Made by a program: the position numbers and the translations under genes. Under the pieces are notes generated by a model. It was given only the letters and a program-made list of their open reading frames with translations, was not told where the DNA came from and made no database searches. 64,000 nucleotides of DNA from Hippophae tibetana (lineage: Eukaryota; Streptophyta; Magnoliopsida; Rosales; Elaeagnaceae). Location of the stretch: contig CM072805.1 of the NCBI GenBank assembly GCA_037013495.1, positions 39,737,169-39,801,168 of the forward strand, read 5' to 3'. Below, piece after piece: positions 26,048-36,822 of this stretch (its first letter is position 1; each line of letters starts with the position of its first letter).

Positions 26048-26057
26048 AAACCCTAAA
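26048..26057 (+). promoter_or_regulatory. telo-box in the La gene 5' region
   Basis: AAACCCTAAA lies 34 bases before the start codon. Telo-boxes are known in promoters of plant translation and RNA-processing genes, which fits an RNA-binding La protein. Confidence 0.55.
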
Positions 26058-26321
26058 CCGAAAACTTCCGAGGCCCTCGGAATTACTACAATGGCTTCGA
26101 TGGACGAACATACGAGAAACAAAATCCTTTATCAGGTCTAAAGTTTTCTCTATTTTGCTTTCCTCAACTTTATCTTTCTCTATTTTTTTTCTTCTATTAT
26201 TTGAATTCATGGCTGAAAAATCTCTCGCTTTTTTGGTTTCAGGTAGAATTTTACTTCAGCGATAGTAATCTTCCCCGAGATGATTTCCTTCGAAAAGCAG
26301 TATCTAAAAGCTCCGATGGCT

Positions 26322-26433
26322 GTATCCTTTATCTTGATTTTTGTTCATTCTCTTTAATTCTGCTTCTGCATTATCATTTTTTTTTGGATATTTGGGTTTT
26401 GATTTCCCATCTTTAACTGTAACGATGGTTTAG
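26322..26433 (+). other. probable U12-type (minor spliceosome) intron in the La gene
   Basis: The 112-base intron begins GTATCCTTT, identical to the U12 5' splice-site consensus. It has CTTTAAC with the branch A at about 26416, 17 bases from the AG at 26432-26433, close to the U12 branch consensus and spacing. It joins GGC T to TG GTA GGC in the La motif. Confidence 0.7.
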
Positions 26434-26724
26434 TGGTAGGCTTGGCTCTCATCTGTACCTTCACTCGGATGAGACATTTTCTGGGTTTGAGTAGAAAAAC
26501 TAAGCGTGACGATGTTCCCGACCGCATTGTAAAATTGGTGGCTGAAGTCCTTCGAAAATCAAACTCTCTCAGAGTTTCCGAGGATGGTGGGTCTTTTATT
26601 AATTTTTTTTAGCAGACTACATGTTATTGGTTATTTTTGGTGATTCATGGATAAGTTTTATTTAATAAAAGTTACATATAAGTTAAAATTCTTCTTACCA
26701 ACGAAAAAATGATCATTTTTTTAA

Positions 26725-29266
26725 GGGTTAAATACATTTTTAGTCCCTATTCTTTTAACCATATAACAATTTAGTCTCTATTCATATAACCATAGAACAA
26801 TTTAATTCATATGCTTTTGAACGAAATAATTTAGTTCATATTCTTTTGAATTCGTAGCAATTTAGACTATATTCTTTTAAATTTGTAACAATCAAGATAA
26901 TATGTAATGCTGCATTTCTTGGCTCTTGCTTTCCTTCATTAACATAATCATAAGCATAAACTTGACACTCAAATACGCTTAAAATTGAATAATTTGCCAT
27001 AAAAACTGACCACATTTTCTCTGGAGTCTTGCAATCAATAACTGTAGAAGGAGATGTATTTACTAAATAGCATGCATTGTTAACTGACTTTGCCCAAAAT
27101 TGCTTACACAAGCATGCATTGGGCTCTCTCAAGCAACGTTCTATTCATTTGTTCTGCCACGCCAATCTATTGTGACATATGCTGCACCATTCTATGGCGA
27201 GTTATACCTTCATTTGCACATAACTCATTAAACTCATTGATACAAAATTCTAACCTGTTATTAGTTTTGAGTTGCTTGACCTTCTTTTTCATCTGTTTCT
27301 CCACGAGAGCTTTCTATTGCTTGAACTTGAGGAATACATCACTCTTTTGTTTCAAGACATATATCCAAACTTTTCTTGAATAATCATCGATGAAAGTTTA
27401 ACATGTACCTAGCTCCATTGCAAAAAGTAACACTCGATGGGCCTTACTTGTTTGAATGGATGTAATCAAGAGTCCCTCATATCCTATGAACTCCAGGATT
27501 GAACTTCACTCTGCTTTGTTTCTTATAAACACAATGCTTATAGAAATCCAACTTCCCAATCCGGTGTCCAAAAATCAAGCATCTCTTGCTAAGCTTATCC
27601 AATCCTCGTTCACTCATATGCCACAAATGGGGTTGGTTAGAATAAAAAATAGAAGAAATTGAGGTTGCACTTACCACCGTACTACCTTGTAGGATATAGA
27701 GTCTATTTTTTAGCTTCCCTTTATAATTGTCAAGACACCTCTAGAAACTCTTAACATTCTACCTTCATCTCGATATGAACAATCAAGAGTGTCTAGAGTG
27801 TTCAATGAAATCAAGTTCTTTTGAACTTATGACACATACCTCACATTGATTAACGTTCTTACAATACCATTGTTCATCTTGATTTTCACTATACCCTTAC
27901 CAATTATGCTACAAGTTCTATCATTCCTCATTAGAACTTTGCCACATCAATCTCTTGGAATCTAGGAAACCAATCTTTGTTGAGCGTCATGTGGAAAGTA
28001 CATACTGAATCAAGAATTCAGTCATTATCATTATCGTTAGATGAGATAAAGAGAACATTATTATCGTTTGACTCTTCTGAGGCAACAGGTGTTCCACCAA
28101 ACTCCGAAGTATTCGTCTTGCCTTTCTTGAGCTCCAGACAATTTCTTTTCCAATGTCTTTCCTTTTGACATCTATGATATTTGTTGTTATTCTTTCTATA
28201 TTTATTGCGTGATTTAGATTGACTTCTTTGATAGTTGTTCTTCCATTCTTCTATTCTACATCAAACTAACAAGCCCTCACCATAGCTATCCCCTCCATAT
28301 GAATTGTTGAGTCGCCTCTTCAATTCCCAAGATTGTAAGGTCGTCTTTACTTCTTCCATGGATAGTGAACTCCTTTCGAAAATTATGGTATTTGTTAAAT
28401 TATCATAAGATCTCGGTAGAAACGATTATGCAAAGATCTTATTATATACCGACTCTTTATCTTGTCGGTAGTCTTTTCTCCTAAGATTTCTTCTAAAACT
28501 GTCACCCAACGATAATAAAAGTGTGTCCTAAGTCTTTTTCATTATCATTTGCTTTTGTGTGGATGTTAAATCACTTGGAAAATTTGCTTCTTCTTCCAAC
28601 ACCATCATACATTCTTGATGTGTGAGAAAAGTAAGCATCTTCATCCGTCATAAGTTAAAATGATTATTGTTGGTAAATTTCTCAATATCAAATTTTGTTG
28701 AAACCATAATTCTAATGCCATTTATTGTAAAATAATGATGTTTGATATAGGAAATTAGTTGGAGAATAAATAAAGTTTATATGAAAATCTCTAAAATTAA
28801 GAAAATAATATATGATTATATATTATTTTCTTAATTTATCTTTTTGACTAAAATATATTTATTTATTGCTTGTGTTTTCTTTAGCTTTTTGTGAAAATGG
28901 AGATGGTCAATACTGAGTTGAAATACATGCTCAAATTTTCTATCTTAATTAATTTGTATCTTTCTCTATCTATCTTCTTCAATAATTGACTTACTGGTAT
29001 CTTGTTTCAGAACAATAAAAAAAATATTTACGTGCATGCTTTGCACTTAGACATTATATATTGTCTTTGATTGTTGTAAATTTAAAAGAACATGGATTAA
29101 ACTGTTCTATGACTAAAAGAATAGGAACTAAATTATTTTATTTAAAAGAATAGGGACTAAATTGTTATATGGTTAAAAGAATAGTGATTAAGTTATTTCA
29201 TTTAAAAGAATGAGAATTAGATTGTTCTATGACTAAAAAAATTAGGACTAAAAATATATTTAACCC
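26725..29266. mobile_element. long-TIR DNA-transposon-like element in La intron 3, carrying a copia fragment
   Basis: The left end (GGGTTAAATACATTTTTAGT at 26725) and right end (complement, ending TTTAACCC at 29266) are inverted repeats that stay similar for roughly 170 bases. Each arm is built of degenerate repeats of about 35 bp (ATTTAGTCCCTATTCTTTTA type). The 2.5-kb element lies wholly inside the 3.0-kb intron 26587-29608. Flanks are A-T(7-8)-A on both sides, a possible 9-bp duplication but too low in complexity to prove. The ends resemble Mutator-like long-TIR elements; no transposase is visible. Confidence 0.7.
26890..28707 (-). pseudogene. copia gag-integrase fragment inside the long-TIR element
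   Basis: On the minus strand from an ATG at 28705-28707 the sequence follows copia gag (KFDIEKFTNNNHFNL-like start), then a protease-like ILDSVCTFHMTLNKDWF region, an integrase core with many stops, and a C-terminal integrase stretch (FWAKSVNNACYLVNTSPSTVID at about 27090-27025). Several frameshifts and stops are needed to follow it, and RT and RNase H are missing. It is a dead, internally deleted copy. It sits centrally between the inverted repeats, so it was either captured by or inserted into the TIR element. Confidence 0.8.
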
Positions 29267-32023
29267 ATTTTTTTTATTAACGTGCTCCTCTCGTGTGTAT
29301 TTAATGAAGATGTTTGTTTTCATTTAGCATTTGACTAGGGAGGATCAAATGGGTCAGAGATTTTTTTTAATATAAGTTAAGCGGTTAATTAGGTAAGGAA
29401 AACAACTATTTTATTCATGTTAGTTTACACATGATCAGCAGTTGTATTTTTTTTTCCTAGTGAACCAAAATTGAACTCATGTGTACTTTTTAAAGAACTA
29501 GGTACTAATAGTGTACTATCTTAAAACAACTAATTTGTAACTTTTTAATGAAGTAGGGGGATTTTGAAACGTTTTCCACGTATTGTAATTTCTCTCTTTT
29601 TTATTCAGGCAAGAAAGTTGGCAGGCTTAATGAGCTTGTTAAGACAGAAGAGGTTATTGAGCAATTGGACAATCGAACTGTTGCTATCTCACCTCTAGAG
29701 TATGATGTCAAGATTGAAGATTTGGAAGTTTTTTTTTCTCAATATGGCAAGGTATTGCTCTGTTGTCCCCTCCTTTATTTCTCTCAAGTTCTGTCTCTTT
29801 TTTATTTTAATTTTTTTAAATCTAGTAAATATCAACTATTTCAACATTTGGAAGATTTATTTATTTGGTTTACTAATTATTTGGGTCATGGCTCATGCAT
29901 TATTTGGCTATTAACCAACTTTATTTTGAGTGTTGGTTCATAGACTTCTTTAGATAGAACTTTTAGTTGTTTAATATGGCCTTACCTGATCTCTTGTTTT
30001 AGGTGAATAGTTTGAGGCTACCTGGCCATGTTGCAGATAAGAATTGTTTTTGCGGTACTGCTTTGGTTGAGTTCTCAACAGTTGAAGATGCTGTTAATAT
30101 TAAGATGCAGAGTTTAATTTATTCTGGTATCAAGCTAGAACTAAAATCAAAGTAAGTAACCAAGCCATGGTTTTTTGATGTTACAAGTAAATATTTTATT
30201 TTCCATATTTGAAGTTCCTCGGTCATATGTGGTTAGTATCATGTTCTGAATTAGCCTTTAAAGCTGGTTTGTATAAATGACTATTGATAGGAAGGAGTTT
30301 GATAAAGACAGAGAAAATTCAACAAAAAATGTCAAGTGCCATTCTTCAGCAATTGCAATTGAGAAGAATGAAGATAGCACGGAGCGGAAGTTAGTCCTTG
30401 TTGCTATGGCAGATTTAGGAGCATTTCTGTTAATTTGATATCTTGTGCCTGATGTTTTTCCCTTTGGTAATGACAGATATCAGAAAGGTCTTATAGTTGC
30501 TTTGAAATTGAAGAGCTCTACTGCAACACCTCTGAAAGCCTGCAATGCTTCAGGGTCAACTGATATAAGTGGAGGCCATTGTCCAAAAAAGAAGCACAAA
30601 AAGTCGAAAAAACATGTTGTCAAGGAGGCAGAAAAGAGTGCTGGTGATATTATGGATATAGTAAACTCTGAAGAGAACATTGAGAAGAAAAAGTGTGAAA
30701 ACTTTGAACATAATGAACATAACCTCTCTGAAGATGTTCCTACTACAAACTTTGGACAGCAAAAAAATGCTACCGTCCAAGAAGAAAAGAACTTCGTTTC
30801 ATGTGAGGAACTCAAAGATGCCTTTCAAAGGTTTGGTACTGTTAAGGTAGTTGTGTTATTTTCCTTTGTTCATTGATACTCTTGTTTGTTTCTCTTGTTC
30901 AATTTGATTTTGTTTTTCAAGCTTTTTTTTTTTTTTTTTTTAATATCAATTTTCCTTTTGATGCATGGATTGGATTGCATCCCTTTAACTGTATGTTCTG
31001 CCAACTAAAAGGATCTCAATTATGAAAATATGCTCATTTTGTGCGATGCTGATTTCAGTAGTATTTCTTAAGGCTTTTTGATGGAACTACATGATGTTTT
31101 TACACTGTTTTTTCATCTCCTTCACTCTAATTACAGCATGTTGATTGGGAAGTCGGAGGAGATTCAGGTTATATATGTTTTCAAGAACCTGATGCAGCTA
31201 TAAAAGTACGTGCAATTGTGGAATTTGTTGGAGGTGGTCTGGTTGTGAAGAATAAGGTCTTTGTCCTCCTATAAGCAGTAACTGGTAGGCATTTATCTGT
31301 ACTTCTGTGTATGTGTTCTAGCCCCTGCTATCTAGCATAAGGAACTCCCCAACTCTAATTTTTGAATCTGATACAAATATCAATGTGATGAGCGGATACA
31401 TAACTCACCCAACTTTCTTTCTATTTTCTGCAAAAGCTTCTGAATGGCGTTGAACATGGCTTCACTTTAAGTGAAATTCTAAAACTTGACCTTAACACTT
31501 GATACTCGACCTTCATCCCAGTTATCTTCATTTCTTTGTTCTCCTTCAAATGCCAGGAGAGTCAATTTAAGCTTTTGTATTTAATCACAGGAATCACAGG
31601 AAGAGGGGCAGTAAAATATGACAATTAAAGATAAATTATATTATTTTAATAAGTTTTCTATTAAAATATTATTATTTTTTTAAAGTTATTAAAACGCGAT
31701 AAAGTACGAGTTAATAACTCGAGAAAAATTAATATTTAATATGAAATTATTTAAGAAAAAATCAATAATAATAATATTTTAACAAAAAATTATTTGAATA
31801 AATAAAAATTGTGACAATCATCAAATGTTAAAATAAATATTTTATAAAAAATTAATATTAAATGTCATTTTACAATTAATTTTTAATCACTTATAAGAAA
31901 AATAATATTTTAATTTAAAAATTATTGAAATAATATTATTTGTTTTAATTGTTTTCTTTTATCAAAGTTAAGGGAATAAAAAACATATTTGATAATCTAG
32001 GATGCTAGAGGTCCAAATTTGAG

Positions 32024-32434
32024 GGTCAAAGTGTAACATTGGTTTCCAAATTTTAATTAAATTTATACATAAATCTATGATTTATTTTTAAATTTTTTAA
32101 AACTTTATACATAGGTTCTTAAACTTTTTATTCTTAGAGTTTAGTTCCCAAATTTTTAAAATTTCACATGTCTATCCTAGTTTGATTACTATAATACATG
32201 TTTATAAATCAAAAAATTTAAGATATATGTGTGAAATTTTACAAATTTAGGAACTAGATTGTAGGATTGAAAAATTTAGGTATTTAAGTGTGAAGTTTAA
32301 AAAGTTTGGGGATCAAATCGTATGTCTTAAGTGTAAATTAAGTTAAAATTTGAGAGATTAAATCATATGTTTTAAATATTTAGAGATGTGTGTGAATTTA
32401 ATTAAAGTGAGAATAACAATGGTTCACTTTAACC
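32024..32434. repeat. fold-back MITE in the last La intron
   Basis: The left end (GGTCAAAGTGTAACATTGG) and right end (complement GGTTAAAGTGAACCATTG) are inverted, and similarity continues imperfectly towards the centre, so about 410 bp folds back on itself. AATTTGAG flanks it at 32016-32023 and 32436-32443, an 8-bp target duplication (or 9 bp with one mismatch), as expected for hAT- or Mutator-type MITEs. It has no coding content. Confidence 0.65.
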
Positions 32435-32695
32435 TAATTTGAGAGACTTGAGTACTCTTAATCATATTATCACTTTAAAGTTACTTATCCGTAGGGCTAT
32501 ATCTTCCTTTAATACATTCCCGTTTCGGTCGCCCTATGTAAGAGTTCAACTTATTAACCTCTGCAGTGTATTCCATAGGGCATTATGTAGATCTTCTTGT
32601 TCACAGGAGAAGCAGAACTGGAAAATTGGAAATCTCATCAAAGTGACGACAAACAATGTCTGGAAAACAGAGGTGGTGGAAGGCATTCAAGTTAG

Positions 32696-33794
32696 ATACT
32701 CGGTCTTATTTGAAATATGTGACGTCGTAAGAAACATGTTAATTGTATCTCCCTTTGGTTTGATGAGAAGGTACGAAGTTTGTATATAATTTATGATCCG
32801 CAGATCCAGAGAAGGTAGAAAATGGAAACGTGCACATTCTGCAGGGGAAGATTCTGCCATACACCACTGAACACTGGTTTTTCAGACAGTTAATTGCTCT
32901 ACTTCTATCTTAGAATTTTGTCAAAAATTATTAATTAATTTAAGTTTATATATTTATTAATATCTATACGTTAGATAGTTTCATCCAAATGCTAGTATAA
33001 TTTGTTAATATTAACTATATATATACTTTTGGATTTTTTGAGTAATCATCGTATGCAAAATCGAATTCTTTTTGGGTGATAGATATATGAAAATTGTTAG
33101 TCAAGAGAGTTGGAATAGTGCTCTTCGTGTAGCTTGAGTTTCGATAGTCAATTGGAAAAAGTGATTCGGAATTGAGGGAATTGGAAGAATAATGCTTATA
33201 TTTATTCTTTCGGAATTAGAGTGAAAATAGATGTTTTATTGAAATATACTGTTAATGTAAGAATAATTATTTTGAAAATGTTATAATTTGGAAAGATTAT
33301 GTTTGTATATTTTTTTTGGAATAAATTGAACTTTGAACCTTCTTTAAACAATATATGTGTGGGACTCATAAGTTCATAAATTTTATTTTATAAGTAAATA
33401 TGCTTGGTATTTTGGGTTGATATTTGTGGACATATGGGGATGTAAGAACCCTGATATTTAGCACGGGCTAGCAGGGTTCACGGTCTCCCCGGTCGTGCTA
33501 TATAAAGTTTCCCGGGATGTAAATGCGTGCTAACAAGAATCTTCATCACTAGCTTTTCAAAATCAAATTTTCTGAAGGGAAAAGAATCTTAAATGATGTT
33601 GGAGAATTGAGTATTACAAGTAATTAATATAATTCACAAGATTTTGTAGACAGGTAATATAAAAGAATTGAATTGCGTGCAATCCTTTTTAAGTTTTAAT
33701 TGTTACCAAGTAATGAACTGTGTAATTTACTCTTATTTGTTAATTAGATGAACTTGCATGAAACGATTCAAATAGTCATTTACTCATTTTATAT
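32696..33794. other. La 3' region and intergenic spacer
   Basis: A possible further La coding segment follows an AG at about 32804-32805; it reads RSREGRKWKR in one phase and resembles the basic La tail, but the matching donor is uncertain (a GC donor at 32684 would fit). The rest is AT-rich, apart from a GC-richer patch at 33450-33520 with a 7-bp inverted repeat (33459-33465 and 33494-33500). Confidence 0.45.
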
Positions 33795-33796
33795 GA

Positions 33797-34155
33797 TTTG
33801 GAGATAAAATTAAGAAATAATTTAAATAGTAAATTAAAAAGTTTAGTAAATCAAGAATCTTAATTCAAATAGTAAATGAAGTAGTTATCATCTTTAATTT
33901 AAGGATTAATTCAAAGAAAAAAACAAAGAATCTTTAATTGAAGGAGTAAAACAAGTAATCCTTAATTCAAGAAGCAAATCAATAAATGTTTAATTCATAC
34001 AATAATTTAAAGAATAAATCTCACTATATATAGCTATAAAATTGTAATGAAAATATGAAAAAAAATAATACAATTTTGAGAGAAATTGTTTTATTTAGAA
34101 ATGCTTTTAGGCCTTGGCCTTTGGCTTTGACATTTTTCAACACTAATTTTCAACA
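33797..34155 (+). repeat. 5' LTR of the short non-autonomous element
   Basis: About 359 bp, ends CAACA next to the primer-binding site. It shares the A/T-rich direct-repeat texture (TTAATTCAAG repeats) with the 3' LTR but is diverged and has small deletions. Confidence 0.7.
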
Positions 34156-34340
34156 TGGTATCAGAGCAGGTCAATCTTCTTGGAAAAAATTGTTATTCCT
34201 CTAACAAAATAACATATATTTATAGTTCTTGTAATTTTATCTCTACTTTCGACAGCAGAGTTTTTGATGTCTCAAAGTGCATTTGGCACTCTATCAGAGC
34301 AATTTCTTGTTGTAGTTTTTTTTAAACCAAATTTCTTAAC

Positions 34341-34625
34341 GATGATAGATTAAATCTCTCCTACAGCTTCTACTTACTTGATGTGGAGGAGTATTGTGGT
34401 AAAATGAAAGTTTCCATATTGAAACCAAGCTTTTTGCGATAATGAATTAAATCTCTCCTAGAGCTTCTACCTACCTGATGTGGAGGAGTATTGTGGTAAA
34501 AGAAAAGATCTCACATTGAAACCAAGTTCTTGGTGATGATGAATTAAATCTCTCCTGTAGTTCCTACCTGCCCGATGTTAAGGGAAAATATTGTGGTAAA
34601 AAGAAAGTTCCCACATCGATAACAA
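34341..34625 (+). repeat. three 97-bp tandem repeats in the internal region of the non-autonomous element
   Basis: Units start at 34341, 34438 and 34535, an exact 97-base period, each beginning GAT(G/A)AT(A/G)GATTAAAT or GAATTAAAT and containing TATTGTGGTAAAA. They fill about half of the internal region and show no sustained reading frame. Confidence 0.8.
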
Positions 34626-34753
34626 TATTTTTTTTACTATCGTAATTAGCATTTTTGTTAGTTTTACCTTTGTTGCTTTAACTTCTCATCAGTTTCAACG
34701 ACTTCTGTGCAAGCTTAGATCCATAAACCTTATGGATCCAGCTTGAAGGGGAG

Positions 34754-35146
34754 TATTGGAGATAAAATTAAGGAGTGTCAACTCCTTAATTCAAAGAGTA
34801 AATCAAGAACCTTAATTCAAGAAGTAAATCAAGAACCTTGATTCAAGAAGTAAATCAAGAAACTTAATTCAAGTAGTTGTCACCCTTAATTTAAGGATTA
34901 ATTTAAGGAAAAAAACAAAGAATCCTTAATCTAAGAAGTAAAACAAGTAATCCTTAATTCAAGAAGTAAATCAAGGAATGTTTAATTCATACGGTAATTT
35001 AAGAAGTAAATCTCCATATATATAACTATAAAATTGTAATGAAAATATGAAAAAAATAATACAACTTTTAGAAAAATTGTTTTATTTAGAAAGACTTTTA
35101 AACCTTGGCATTTGGCTTTGACGTTTTCCAACACCAATTTTCAACA
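34754..35146 (+). repeat. 3' LTR of the short non-autonomous element
   Basis: 393 bp from TATTGGAGATA to TTTTCAACA. It contains several adjacent copies of a roughly 22-bp unit (AAGAAGTAAATCAAGAA type) at 34790-34870 that are partly missing from the 5' LTR, which explains the length difference. Confidence 0.75.
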
Positions 35147-35852
35147 GATTGCAATAGTCAATTGTTTTTAGTCAATGGTAAAATTACATACAATTCAACC
35201 AGTTTCACCAAGAATCAAGCTTAAATGATGTCAATCATATTTTCGTTTTTTTAATACCATACATGCAGCATGAATAGGGCTCTCTCTCTATATTTCTTCT
35301 TAGAAATATCTATCAAACTTTGGTAGATGACAATTGTTGTTCCAAGTTTCAATGTTGAATCTTGGTCTTGAATTCGTTATTTTTTTTAAGATAAAAAGTA
35401 GTCCTTGTGACCACTTTCTTGTTTGTGTAAAAAAGAAAAAATAAGGTAAATCTGAAAATATAAAAGGAATAAATGCATACATCATAACCACTTCACCACT
35501 TCTAGATGAGGATTCATTTTTAACCATCTTAGGAGATAAACATAGGTTTTTTTTTTTAAAATGATTAAATATTTAATGCACATTCATAGTATAGATTCAT
35601 TTGGAACCATCTTAAGAGGTAAACATAGTTTTTTTTAATAACGTGATGATCAAATATTTAATGCATTTTCATAAATACACTACACATATTTTTTAATAAC
35701 GTCATATACATATGCTTTTAAGAGTTAAACATGAAATTATTTGATTACTTGAGTTATATAAAATTACAAGGGAAAGAAAAACCATAATTGAAAGTTGATT
35801 TCTTTCGGTTTTAAGCTGAAACGTAATAGCCAAAAAGTAAAGAATAACAGAG

Positions 35853-35883
<31 letters not shown>

Positions 35884-36316
35884 TGGTAGCGATGCAATTA
35901 TTCAAATAACTAACATGTTAACATTGTCCCAAAAAAATAAATAGAAAAATGATAACAGTAACAAAAGTACAACAAAATACAAATCGTGGGTTTAATGACG
36001 CTGACACAAGTAAGAGAGAGAGAAATTAGGAAAAACAGACAATTATAATCTAAAATTAGAAGATAAAAGTTTTACGCCAAAAGCGACTAAACAGAAGAGA
36101 GAAAAGGACATGAAAACAAACGTTCTTGAATGTTGTGTGATCCTAAAATATAATTGTACTCAAGCTGTTCCTTCACAATTGGAAGTAGAAAGAGAGAAAT
36201 ACACAATATCCTTATAAATCCTTTCTTCTATTTTTCTCAAGAATAAGATCGAAATACCAAAAAAAAAAAAAAAACTTCTGGGTTTTTTAAGAGTCGCATA
36301 GAGAGATTGTTTTAAG
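35147..36316. other. intergenic, with a (GA)n microsatellite
   Basis: No exon is supported. An uninterrupted GA run lies at about 35857-35882. The last part is probably the promoter and leader of the dynein light chain locus. Confidence 0.5.
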
Positions 36317-36822
36317 ATGTTGGAAGGCAAAGCTTTGATAGAAGACACAGACATGCCAATTAAGATGCAGATTCAAGCCACCCATGGCTTCAGCTTCTGA
36401 AGCTCTGGATCTCTATGATGTTTTTGACTGAAGATCTCTTGCTGGTCACTTAAAAAAGGTCCTCTCTCAGTTAAACACAAGGAATTTCTATTGTTGATCT
36501 AGCTAGCCCTTTTAACTATTTATTTTAAATATGGAAGGAATTTGACAAGAGATATGGAGGTGGTTGGCAATGTGTGGTGGGTTCAAACTTTGGGTGTTTC
36601 TTCACTCATTCTAAAGGAACCTTCATGTACTTCACTCTTGAGACACTCAACTTTCTTATCTTCAAAGGGGCTTCTTCTGAATCCTCTGAAGGAAGTCAAA
36701 GCGTTTTTAAAGGAAGTTCAAGAGGAATGGAATCAAGGGAAAGGTTATTGGACTTCTTGCACCCCCCCGGTCGCATTTACAAGTATATTAAACCAAGAAA
36801 TATGAGTTCAGAGAAACAGTGA
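36317..36822 (+). pseudogene. dynein light chain LC8-type, broken by a 4-base insertion and a stop
   Basis: Exon 1 (36317-36458) starts MLEGKALIEDTDMPIKMQIQA, the usual plant LC8-like beginning. The frame then shifts: ACCC stands between the Ala codon and the expected ATG GCT TCA (MASASEALDLYDVFD). The shifted frame is followed by a TGA where the family has Cys (DC to D-stop). Exon 2 (36538-36822) joins in phase after GT-AG splicing and encodes EFDKRYGGGWQCVVGSNFG and THSKGTF, then the core strand FTLETLNFLIFKGAS, with a Ser-rich tail to TGA. LC8 proteins are dimeric hub and cargo-binding light chains. With both lesions no complete protein can be made, although the rest is well preserved, suggesting recent loss or sequence error. 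Confidence 0.85.

Larger units (their letters stand above)
26091..32695 (+). pseudogene. LA1: La RNA-binding protein gene with a premature stop before its last exon(s)
   Basis: Exons at 26091-26135, 26243-26321, 26434-26586, 29609-29751, 30003-30151, 30291-30389, 30477-30846 and 31137-31284, plus a last exon starting at 32607. La binds the 3' oligo-U of new RNA polymerase III transcripts in the nucleus. The N-terminal La motif (VEFYFSDSNLPRDDF at about 16-30) is followed by RRM1 (residues about 105-185), a basic KKKHKKSKKH cluster at 260-269 and a second RRM from about 325. Translation ends at TAA 31272-31274 (391 residues), where the family has Glu (LLEAVTGE-type motif). Coding sense then continues (AVTG, then GEAELENW in the exon at 32607), so this looks like GAA to TAA. 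The truncated protein would lose the C-terminal basic tail and may still be partly active. An assembly error remains possible. Confidence 0.85.
33795..35146 (+). mobile_element. short non-autonomous LTR element (TRIM/LARD-like)
   Basis: Two similar LTR-like segments flank about 600 bases that begin with the primer-binding site TGGTATCAGAGC at 34156. A purine tract (TTGAAGGGGAG) lies just before the right LTR. The right LTR starts TATTGGAGA (TG changed to TA) and both end TTTTCAACA. GATTG follows the right LTR and GATT precedes the left, so the target duplication is imperfect. No protein-coding domain is present, so it could only have moved using proteins of another element. Confidence 0.8.

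Noticed and set aside
30480-30815. Minus-strand frames inside the La gene
   Set aside because: They are shadows of La exon 7, whose plus-strand frame joins both neighbours in phase.
33461-33500. tRNA-like text with GGTTCACGG
   Set aside because: No acceptor stem, anticodon arm or full T-arm can be formed around it.
34341-34870. Regular direct repeats that could recall a CRISPR-like array
   Set aside because: The 97-bp units and roughly 22-bp units have no unique spacers, lie between two LTRs next to a primer-binding site, and the genome is a plant.
35702-35905. Short minus-strand frame with a Ser-Leu repeat
   Set aside because: It is the translation of the (GA)n microsatellite and has no other support.
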